Origin: Bacteroidota bacterium
Lineage (GTDB): Bacteria > Bacteroidota > Bacteroidia > Bacteroidales > UBA10428
Assembly: GCA_029268165.1 (NCBI GenBank)
Contig: JAJUGM010000047.1
Location: forward strand, 1 to 12,956
Length of the DNA: 12,956 bases
Direction: 5' to 3'
In this document: one piece after another, positions 5,894-12,379 of the stretch
Layout of the letters: every line of letters begins with the position of its first letter
How positions within the stretch are numbered: the first letter of the stretch is position 1
Position numbers and translations under genes: made by a program
Notes under the pieces: generated by a model
What the model saw: only the letters and a program-made list of their open reading frames with translations
What the model was told of the DNA's origin: nothing
Databases searched by the model: none

Positions 5894-6655
5894 TCAGGGA
5901 AGATAAACATATATTTTTTCAGCTATATTCATGGCTGTAGTTATGGTTGATAAATCATGATATATTTTTCCGTCTTTTCCTGAATAATGACCGTGTCCAA
6001 TTATCTTAAGTTCCGTTGTTTTCTGGCCAGTGACAGTATCTATTCTGGCAACATATATTAGTGATGGCTGGGCTGAGGTTTTATAGTTTTCATCATCAGG
6101 AAATTTAGCATTAGTCCAGTATTCATTCCAATCCCAGCTCTGATTAATCTCAAAATAAACATCAAAAACTGCAGGAATATTTTCAGTAAGATTGCTAATA
6201 ATTGAGAAATCACCTTGTGGTGTAGGGCCTGTAACTGCATCGGGTAAAGGAGTATTCACGGTTGGCACATAAAGTCCATCCTTTTCCTGGATATTTCTGC
6301 GGTGTGACCAAACCGGCAAAGCTGCAGGCCTTCTTAAAGGCCCGGGCATCCATTTTCCGGATGAGGCATCACCATGCCCGAATATTCCTTTTGCTATCGA
6401 TTCAGCTACATATAAAGTTTGCAGGTAATTACTGTTTGTATCCTCAATCCAGACTGCCATAAGCGGATGATTGAAGTTTTTACCACGCGTAAAATGCACA
6501 ACAATTCCAGGGCCCTTCTCATTAAGGTTTGTTGTTAAAGTATCATGAACAGAACTATCTGTCAAATTACGTGCTGAACGGCAGGAGGAAAATGCAAAAA
6601 GCATTGATACCAAAACCATCAGCATAGTTATACGGAATAAATTTCTTGTACACAT
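5894..6655 (-). CDS. DUF2271-like lipoprotein paired with TonB-dependent receptor
   Basis: The 253-residue product starts with a lipoprotein signal (MCTRNLFRITMLMVLVSM..., lipobox FSSC, Cys25). The mature part has the pattern I associate with DUF2271 periplasmic proteins: a strand VHFTRG, then MAVWIED (66-72) and YLQTLYVAES, followed by WMPGPLRRP, an ALPVWSHRR segment (112-120), PDAVTGPTPQGDF (138-150) and FDVYFEINQSWDWNEYW (164-180). No catalytic motif is known to me; the domain assignment is from memory. The frame opens upstream at a TTG (6670) overlapping the receptor gene, but the ATG at 6655 leaves 4 bases after the receptor stop and begins the signal peptide, so it is preferred. Tight coupling suggests joint expression with the receptor. 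DUF2271 genes elsewhere occur with PepSY and ApbE-type flavin genes, hinting at metal or redox functions; none of those is visible here. Confidence 0.65.
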   Translation of the reverse strand: MCTRNLFRITMLMVLVSMLFAFSSCRSARNLTDSSVHDTLTTNLNEKGPGIVVHFTRGKNFNHPLMAVWIEDTNSNYLQTLYVAESIAKGIFGHGDASSGKWMPGPLRRPAALPVWSHRRNIQEKDGLYVPTVNTPLPDAVTGPTPQGDFSIISNLTENIPAVFDVYFEINQSWDWNEYWTNAKFPDDENYKTSAQPSLIYVARIDTVTGQKTTELKIIGHGHYSGKDGKIYHDLSTITTAMNIAEKIYVYLP

Positions 6656-6659
6656 ATTT

Positions 6660-9089
6660 TTAAAATTCAATGATTATACCAATAGTCGGCAACACTGTAC
6701 CCTGGCCATCTGAAGGCACTCTGACAAGTTTATAACGTTCAATGCCATTTTCATCAATATATGGGTCATTTTCAACTGCCTGCCCGTAAAACAGGGCTTC
6801 ACGAACCAAATAGTCGGGTGTTGCTGATTTTTTATTATACAGATTCTGAATATCAATATATAAATTCATTGACCATTTTTTAAAATAGTATTCCTTATCA
6901 ACGCGCACATCAAGCTGGTGGAAAGGCTTTAACCTGAATTTGTTAAAATTAGAATAATCAAGATAAGCTCTTCCCTGTGCATCCCATGCTGCTTTTATGC
7001 TTGATTTATCCACATCATATTCGGTGTATGGCGCTGCTCCTACAAAACGCCATTTAAAACCAGCAAACCAGTTTTTATTAAACTTACGTGTGGCTGTAAT
7101 ATAGAATATATGGCGGTTATCCCAGGACGTCGGAGTATAAGTGTCTAATGGTTTCAGGTTGTTGTCAAGATCCCTGAACTGGCTGATTACAAAGGTATAG
7201 GAAAGAGTTGTATTAAAGCCAAATATATCATCTGTTTTTGAATAGATTTCAAATCCATAACTTCTTCCTGTAGCGACTGACTTTACTGCTTCATCGCCAA
7301 AAGTTCCGTAATCGCCTCCTTTGCTTGCAAGTGAAATGGAATCAGCAAGTGAGAAGGGATAGTTGTTATATTTTTTATAAAATCCTTCGACTGTAATAAT
7401 TGAATTTTCCGAGGCTCTGTATTCAACTCCGGCTACAATATGGTCTGCCCTGATATAGGTTAACCCGTTTTCTTTGTTCACCAGCATACCTGAAGCATCC
7501 CTATATCCTAAAGTGGTATAGGCAGGACGCTGATAATACCTTCCTGTGCTGGAATTGATATAGAATCTGTTACTAATCTGCCACGATGCCGAAAAACGCG
7601 GAGAAAAGTGCTTTAAAGGATTGGCCATTTGAGCAGAATAATCTGATCCATCTATTCTGGCTCCGGCCGATAGTGTTAGCCTTCGCTGAAAGTAAGCCCT
7701 GCTTATCTGAAAAAATGAGCCATAATGTATCATGTTCAGGCCGGAATTATAGTTAAAAAAAACGGAAGTATCATTCGCAAAAACTTTCCGGCTGGTTTCA
7801 TTATTATATTTTGCTAACTCTGATGAAAAGCCATATACAATCTTATAATCGTCTGCTGTACGCGAAAAATGCTCAAACCTTAATTTATTTTCAGCTTCGG
7901 TTGAAGAATAATTAAAAGCTTTACCTAATTCTTTGTTATTCTGCTCATATTTATAGGAACTGTTATTCAGATAATTTCTGCTTAAAACCAGTGTATAAAA
8001 ACCTTTTTCCTGAAAATGTTTATATACCGCGCCAATGGCATAATTCCACTGTTCGTTTACCGGTAGGTATTCAAGTATATACCGTTGTTCGGGAGTTTCA
8101 TTAGCTTTCAGGTTAAGGGTTGAATTATCAATAGCGCCAATGCCTATAAATGATATTTCGTTTTTTGAATCAATCCTTGACTTGATTTTAAACTGAAAAT
8201 CATTATAGGTTGGCAGAAATGGCAGCTGAAGTGCTGCAAAAAGTAACTGCAGGTATGAGCGTCTTGCCGAAACAAAGAAAGTAGTATTTTCAGCCAAAGG
8301 CCCGTTAAGTGCAAGTGAAAGGTCAGTAGCACCTACAGAACCTTTGAATTTGAGCTTTTCTTTATTCCCATCAAGCTGACTGAATTCAAAGACAGAGCTC
8401 AGCGTATTTCCCCGACTTGCAGGAAATGCTCCTGAATAGTATTGTACCTGCCTTATGAAATCAACGTTAATAATGCCCACTGCTCCTCCTGAAGCGCCTT
8501 GAGTAGCGAAATGATTGAGATTAGGGATTTCAATGCCATCAAGATAAAACCTGTTTTCAGAAGGCCCTCCGCCCCTTATAATTAAATCATTACGAAAAGA
8601 CACTGTTCCTCCTACCCCCGGAAATGACTGCAATACCTTTGATATATCACGGTTGCCTCCGGGATTTTTTTCAATTTCCGAAATTTGTATGGTCCTTAGC
8701 GATACAGGGCTCTCTTCCTGTTTTCTGAAAGGAGATGCTTTAACTGTAACTTCTGAAAGGCTAATGTTAGCCTCTTTCATAGGGACTTCAATATAAAAAC
8801 GGCGGGCCGATGTGGCCTGAAATTCTTCTGTTATCACCGTTTCAAAACCTACCGAAGATGCCTGCAACCGGATAAAACCTGGTTCAATACCGGTAAAAAG
8901 AAATTTTCCGTCGAGGTCGCTGATTGAGCCTATTGTTGTGCCGTAAATAACAATACTTGCAAATGGTAAAGGCTCGTTGTTTTTCTCATTAAATACTCTG
9001 CCCTCAATTATAGCCTTGCCTTGCTGCTGAGCGGGGGCATAATGCAAGGTTAAAAAAATTGCTAAAATAAAAATATAAATTGTTTTCAC
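6660..9089 (-). CDS. TonB-dependent outer-membrane receptor with carboxypeptidase-regulatory-like N-terminal domain
   Basis: This 809-residue outer-membrane protein imports an unidentified ligand using the TonB-ExbBD proton-motive system. In order it has a signal peptide (1-20, cleavage near APA|Q), a CarboxypepD_reg-like domain at about 25-105 (IIEGRVFNEKNNEPLPFA), a plug at about 125-232 with NPGGNRDISKVLQSFPGV and IRGGGPSENRFYLDG (171-185), and a 22-strand-type barrel to the final residues GIIIEF, ending in the aromatic residue expected of barrel proteins. No SusD gene is adjacent and the length is below the roughly 1000 residues of SusC proteins, so this is more like a siderophore, cofactor or peptide receptor than a glycan importer. 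There is no in-frame ATG at the 5' end: GTG at 9089 gives a clean MKTIYIF signal start, and a TTG at 9095 is the alternative. The DUF2271-like lipoprotein gene follows 4 bases later. Confidence 0.9.
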   Translation of the reverse strand: MKTIYIFILAIFLTLHYAPAQQQGKAIIEGRVFNEKNNEPLPFASIVIYGTTIGSISDLDGKFLFTGIEPGFIRLQASSVGFETVITEEFQATSARRFYIEVPMKEANISLSEVTVKASPFRKQEESPVSLRTIQISEIEKNPGGNRDISKVLQSFPGVGGTVSFRNDLIIRGGGPSENRFYLDGIEIPNLNHFATQGASGGAVGIINVDFIRQVQYYSGAFPASRGNTLSSVFEFSQLDGNKEKLKFKGSVGATDLSLALNGPLAENTTFFVSARRSYLQLLFAALQLPFLPTYNDFQFKIKSRIDSKNEISFIGIGAIDNSTLNLKANETPEQRYILEYLPVNEQWNYAIGAVYKHFQEKGFYTLVLSRNYLNNSSYKYEQNNKELGKAFNYSSTEAENKLRFEHFSRTADDYKIVYGFSSELAKYNNETSRKVFANDTSVFFNYNSGLNMIHYGSFFQISRAYFQRRLTLSAGARIDGSDYSAQMANPLKHFSPRFSASWQISNRFYINSSTGRYYQRPAYTTLGYRDASGMLVNKENGLTYIRADHIVAGVEYRASENSIITVEGFYKKYNNYPFSLADSISLASKGGDYGTFGDEAVKSVATGRSYGFEIYSKTDDIFGFNTTLSYTFVISQFRDLDNNLKPLDTYTPTSWDNRHIFYITATRKFNKNWFAGFKWRFVGAAPYTEYDVDKSSIKAAWDAQGRAYLDYSNFNKFRLKPFHQLDVRVDKEYYFKKWSMNLYIDIQNLYNKKSATPDYLVREALFYGQAVENDPYIDENGIERYKLVRVPSDGQGTVLPTIGIIIEF

Positions 9090-9136
9090 ATTCAAACAGT
9101 ATGATTTTAATTATTAACCTAACAGTGAAAACGAAA

Positions 9137-9172
9137 TATTGTTTAATTTTTCTTCTGATAAATTAGACAATA
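9137..9172. repeat. Stem-loop in the leader region of the TonB-dependent receptor gene
   Basis: The 13-base arms 9137-9149 and 9160-9172 pair with a single T/G mismatch (a wobble in one RNA strand) around the 10-base loop TTCTTCTGAT. The feature lies about 48 bases upstream of the receptor start, in the 189-base spacer after the GSCFA gene. It could be a leader hairpin controlling the receptor or a weak terminator for the upstream gene. The rest of the spacer shows no perfect TAnnTTTG box. Confidence 0.45.
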
Positions 9173-9278
9173 AATTTCATGTTCGGGTTTCAGGCCTTCT
9201 TTAATTTGATACTTCATAAGAATTAAGCATGTTAATTTTTTCAAGACCAGATGAACCATGGTTATTCCCATTATACAT

Positions 9279-10271
9279 TTAACCAGTCGCTAAACGTCTG
9301 GCCAGTTCCTTCTTTTCTTGCGCAAAATCAATAAAGGGGTACCGTTTCGAAAACGCTTCTATATCTGCAAGCGTTGATTGGAGGAAATTTCTGTAGGCCG
9401 GGTCTTCAGGGTTATTGGGCTGGTGATTATATGATTTCATCAGGGCATCAACTTTTCTCATCAGTTCAATGCTGTCTTTTTCAATATAAGTGTCAGTAAA
9501 TCTTTTCCATATATAATTAATTCCAGATTCAGCCGGATGAAGCATATCAGTACCATAAAACCTGTAATCGCGTAGTTCGTCCATAAAGATTTCATAAGCC
9601 GGGAAATAGCCTTCAGCATGATTTTTTTTAACAATTTGCTGAATAGCAAAATGTAAAACAGATTTGCTCAATTGATTGCCGACTGCACCGTCTTTCCAGT
9701 GCCTTACCGGACTGAGTGTAAAAATAACATGAAGCTTTTTATTAAAATGTTTCAGCCGTTTTAATAAATCAGAAAACAAATCAATAATTTCCTGAGGTTG
9801 CATGAGGCTGCGGGTAAAAGCTGAAGCCGGCAACTTATGGCAATTGGCGACAATGCCGCCTGTCTGATTATAGGTATAAACCCATGCCGTTCCGAAGGTA
9901 ATAAAAAGAAAGTCAGTGTTTTTTAAAAATAAATGTGAAGCTGAGATACTTTGATTTATGCGGTTGAGACATACCTCTTGGTTAGGATGTGAAAAACCGG
10001 TATAATGGCTCAGGCTTAACCACTGCCCGTTGTGATAAATCAGTTCCCGAGGTTCAAAAAGCCTTTGTTCAATAATCGTGTTAATACTATCGGCTATGGA
10101 TGCGGGATTAAATAAAACGCCAAAAGGATTAAGCAGCGCTTTAAACTTATTAAAAACAAGTCTTTCGCCAATGTAGTCCGAAAAGCATGACCCGATAAGC
10201 ATAATGCCTGACCGGTAGTTGATTTTTAAGGGCGATTCGGGAATCTCAACTATAGTGCGAAACATTTCCAT
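9279..10271 (-). CDS. GSCFA domain-containing protein (SGNH-hydrolase-like)
   Basis: The 330-residue protein carries the family-naming motif as IGSCFSDYIGERL (GSCF at 27-30) near the N-terminus, then TFGTAWVY (125-132), FTLSPVRHWKDG (184-195) and DMLHPAESG (242-250). The arrangement of a Ser/Gly-rich first block, a central GTAW/SPVR block and a late D-x-x-H-P is that of SGNH/GDSL-type hydrolases, with Ser28 as likely nucleophile and Asp242/His245 completing the active site; the substrate of GSCFA proteins is not known to me. The usual family length is about 320-380 residues, so it looks complete. There is no signal peptide, so it is probably cytoplasmic. A second ATG occurs two codons in. It is divergent from the YjbQ gene across 102 bases and 189 bases upstream of the receptor gene. 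Confidence 0.9.
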   Translation of the reverse strand: MEMFRTIVEIPESPLKINYRSGIMLIGSCFSDYIGERLVFNKFKALLNPFGVLFNPASIADSINTIIEQRLFEPRELIYHNGQWLSLSHYTGFSHPNQEVCLNRINQSISASHLFLKNTDFLFITFGTAWVYTYNQTGGIVANCHKLPASAFTRSLMQPQEIIDLFSDLLKRLKHFNKKLHVIFTLSPVRHWKDGAVGNQLSKSVLHFAIQQIVKKNHAEGYFPAYEIFMDELRDYRFYGTDMLHPAESGINYIWKRFTDTYIEKDSIELMRKVDALMKSYNHQPNNPEDPAYRNFLQSTLADIEAFSKRYPFIDFAQEKKELARRLATG

Positions 10272-10290
10272 TATATTGAACTAATTAGGT

Positions 10291-10298
10291 CAAAATTA
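10291..10298 (-). promoter_or_regulatory. Candidate -7 promoter box for the GSCFA gene
   Basis: The minus strand reads TAATTTTG, a full TAnnTTTG match, 19 bases before the ATG at 10271, predicting a very short leader. For the divergent YjbQ gene the best candidate is the imperfect GATTTTTG at 10321-10328. Confidence 0.45.
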
Positions 10299-10373
10299 AC
10301 AGAATTATACTTACACTTGAGATTTTTGATTAATTTTCAGCATCTGCAATAACTATTCTAATTATTAACTACC

Positions 10374-10784
10374 ATGCAGGAAATCATTTCAATAAGAACA
10401 GATTGTCAAAACGGGCTATATGATATTACATCGAAGATAAAACAGATGGTTGCAAAATCGGGTATTTATACAGGCATTGTCAATGTATATGTGCAGGGGG
10501 CGACAGCTGCCATTATGATTCAGGAAAATTGGGACGAATCGGTTCAGAATGATGTACTTAACTTACTCAGAAAGCTGATACCAGCGGGAATATGGCAACA
10601 CGATTATCAGGACAATAACGGGGATGCACACCTGAAGTCGGGATTAATAGGTCCATCTGAAACCATTCCGATTATTAACGGTACACTCGGACTTTCAACA
10701 TGGCAGAATATCTTTTTGTGTGAATTTGATGGCCCGAGGGAAAGCAGAAATATTATTGTAACTCTTATTGAAACTGGAAAATAG
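10374..10784 (+). CDS. YjbQ family (UPF0047) protein, secondary thiamine-phosphate synthase type
   Basis: The complete 136-residue protein has the hallmark C-terminal block GDAHLKSGLIGPSETIPI (83-100) followed by LSTWQNIFLCEFDGPR (107-122). YjbQ proteins form small beta-fold trimers, and some show weak thiamine-phosphate synthase activity; their main role is unresolved. His76 and His86 are in place for metal or phosphate binding. The segment usually written HTTAA(I/L)TINEN reads GATAAIMIQEN here (42-52), so the usual His and first Thr are replaced. I recall a Bacteroidota/thermophile subfamily with this change, so it may be a lineage trait and not damage. It is monocistronic, converging on the xylanase gene, with a shared terminator hairpin between. 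No thiamine genes are nearby. Confidence 0.88.
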   Translation: MQEIISIRTDCQNGLYDITSKIKQMVAKSGIYTGIVNVYVQGATAAIMIQENWDESVQNDVLNLLRKLIPAGIWQHDYQDNNGDAHLKSGLIGPSETIPIINGTLGLSTWQNIFLCEFDGPRESRNIIVTLIETGK

Positions 10785-10854
10785 TATCTGATTCCTTTAA
10801 TAAGAAAATAATACCCTTATAACTAATTCATTAATAATTAATTAATAAAAACAA

Positions 10855-10889
10855 AAAGAGGCTACCTCGAAAACCGAAGCAGCCTCTTT
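10855..10889 (-). terminator. Intrinsic terminator of the xylanase gene, possibly bidirectional
   Basis: AAAGAGGCT (10855-10863) and AGCCTCTTT (10881-10889) form 9 perfect pairs, with an inner TCG/CGA (67-69 with 75-77 of the 10800 block) closing a small loop. On the minus strand the hairpin runs into TTTTTGTTTTTATT, a good U-tract, 20 bases after the xylanase stop. On the plus strand it is followed by the weaker TTTAATTAA and could also end the YjbQ transcript. Confidence 0.85.
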
Positions 10890-10908
10890 AATTAACTAAA
10901 CTAGGGTA

Positions 10909-12222
10909 CTATTTAATGAAAAACTTTTCTACATAGGTATTTCCACCAGAAATTACATTGATAAAATACAATCCTTGTTTAAGTGTATGATAAATCTGGA
11001 TATCAGGTGTATCAAAGAAGCGGTCTTCCAGGACAACCTGACCGTTTAAATCGAAAATTTTAACTGTAATCTGTCCGGGTATATTATTTAAATGCAGATT
11101 AATTAAGCCATTGATCGAAGGATTGGGATAAACTGTAATATCTTTGAAATTATCAATATTTTCATCAAACTCTGTAAAAGCTTGAGTACTCTTATAGGCA
11201 ACAAAGCCAATATAGCCGTTGCAGTGCATCCATTCGCTGTATGATCCGCCGCATTTACCATTCTGATAGACACCTGTATTGGTAGACTGGTTTTCAGCCT
11301 GCCATGTATTGCCGCCTACCTGAATATAATCGACCTGCACATCACGGCCACTGGCATCATTAATGAAATGAACGGTAATACCACCTGTGGCAGTTGTTGA
11401 TGCAGAATAATCCCGCATACTGGTAGTAAGCGTCCATGTAGCAACGGTTGTTGAACCTACCATCAGTCTGATTTGCTCAGCACCGCTTGTTCCGCGTGCC
11501 CTGACAGTAATTGTATAACTGCTTGTACTTCCACTACTTCCACCACTGCTGCTTCCACCTTCCCAAACTGTCACATTTGAGCTGCCGCTACTCTGGTATC
11601 CTTCGGTAGCCATAATCTGATAGGCCCAGCTTGAACCAAGATTCATACCCTTACTTGCCCATGCATTAACATGGTTCTGAAAGGTAATGGTATTATTGGT
11701 TCCTGTTGACCTTTTTGACTGACGAACACTCCAGTACTGATAAAAAGTAGCTGTTCCGTCAATTGATGGCTGATTTACACGTTGTGTACGATAAATATCG
11801 TAGGTACCTCCATCTGTTGTTACAGTACCCATATATGTTCCTGTGGGCCTGTAAGTTCCCCAGTTGTCAACTACATAGTATTCAATTAATGGATTTCTTG
11901 TCCATCCATATAGACAAAGGTATGCATTACCTGAAGGGGCAAAAACTCCCGCATTATAGCTAATTACTCTGCTTGGCGAACCAGTGCTCCAGCCTTTCCC
12001 TCCTACAAAGTTGCCCGTATTACTCCACGAGACGCTGTAATTACCGGCTGAACCAAGTGTCATACAAGCCGTTCCGCCACCATCTGTCCACCACGAATAA
12101 TAGAAACCATTATTGGTGCCCGTCTGACTTGAACATATTGTCTGGCACCTTACCTGCTGCATAGTAAAAGCAGAGAGTAAAACGGCTACGCCTAAAAATT
12201 TAATAATCAGTCCTTTTTTCAT
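10909..12222 (-). CDS. Secreted GH11 endo-beta-1,4-xylanase with CBM60-like module and T9SS sorting domain
   Basis: The 437-residue enzyme cleaves internal beta-1,4 bonds of xylan outside the cell. In order it has a signal peptide (1-26), a GH11 beta-jelly-roll (about 30-220), a Gly/Ser linker (221-235), a calcium-dependent xylan-binding module of CBM60/CBM36 type (about 236-342, with ITVHFINDASGRDVQVDYI and paired Cys324/Cys334), and a T9SS type A sorting tail (about 361-437, YPNP at 365 to KFFIK). The catalytic nucleophile is Glu114 (NPLIEYY) and the acid/base Glu207 (ATEGYQSSGSS). Asn71 in SNTGNF matches the residue that gives neutral-to-alkaline pH optima in Bacillus-type xylanases, in contrast to Asp in acidic ones. 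The thumb PSIDG is intact. The ATG at 12222 is preferred over the one at 12270, which lies upstream of a -7 box at 12253-12260. It lies 157 bases downstream of a regulator gene, the likely controller. The catalytic and CBM part looks GC-richer than the sorting tail. Confidence 0.95.
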   Translation of the reverse strand: MKKGLIIKFLGVAVLLSAFTMQQVRCQTICSSQTGTNNGFYYSWWTDGGGTACMTLGSAGNYSVSWSNTGNFVGGKGWSTGSPSRVISYNAGVFAPSGNAYLCLYGWTRNPLIEYYVVDNWGTYRPTGTYMGTVTTDGGTYDIYRTQRVNQPSIDGTATFYQYWSVRQSKRSTGTNNTITFQNHVNAWASKGMNLGSSWAYQIMATEGYQSSGSSNVTVWEGGSSSGGSSGSTSSYTITVRARGTSGAEQIRLMVGSTTVATWTLTTSMRDYSASTTATGGITVHFINDASGRDVQVDYIQVGGNTWQAENQSTNTGVYQNGKCGGSYSEWMHCNGYIGFVAYKSTQAFTEFDENIDNFKDITVYPNPSINGLINLHLNNIPGQITVKIFDLNGQVVLEDRFFDTPDIQIYHTLKQGLYFINVISGGNTYVEKFFIK

Positions 12223-12252
12223 AGATACATGTTTTTGGGTTAATAACTGTAT

Positions 12253-12260
12253 CAAAGTTA
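12253..12260 (-). promoter_or_regulatory. Candidate -7 promoter box for the xylanase gene
   Basis: The minus strand reads TAACTTTG, a full match to TAnnTTTG, 30 bases before the ATG at 12222. No -33 TTTG lies at the usual distance; that place is taken by the direct repeat at 12282-12288, as expected of an activator-dependent promoter. Confidence 0.55.
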
Positions 12261-12281
12261 TTGGCAACATCTTAAAGTAAT

Positions 12282-12309
12282 TTGGATTTTAGTCCTAAAA
12301 TCTTGGATT
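12282..12309 (-). promoter_or_regulatory. Candidate operator: two direct repeats 21 bp apart upstream of the xylanase
   Basis: AATCCAA (minus strand) occurs perfectly at 12282-12288 and 12303-12309, exactly 21 bp start to start, two helical turns. A degenerate third copy with the same CCAA core starts at 12261, again 21 bp away. A GATTTTAG/CTAAAATC inverted repeat (12285-12302) overlaps the pair. The proximal copy starts 22 bp upstream of the -7 box, over the -33 region, as for AraC-type class II activation. The adjacent regulator ends in an AraC DNA-binding domain. Confidence 0.45.
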
Positions 12310-12379
12310 ATTATCCGGGTCAGACAAAAATTAATATTGCAGATTAAAAAACAAACCTAATGCATTATAAGAGAGCGGG

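Noticed and set aside
6660..9089. Receptor considered as SusC of a polysaccharide utilisation locus
   Set aside because: There is no SusD gene beside it, it is shorter than typical SusC, and the xylanase is three genes away behind a terminator and in a separately regulated unit.
9143..9271. Leftward 42-codon open frame (MGITMVHL...QKKN) just after the GSCFA stop
   Set aside because: It is short, without a recognisable family or ribosome-binding site, and part of it overlaps the stem-loop at 9137-9172; frames of this size are expected by chance.
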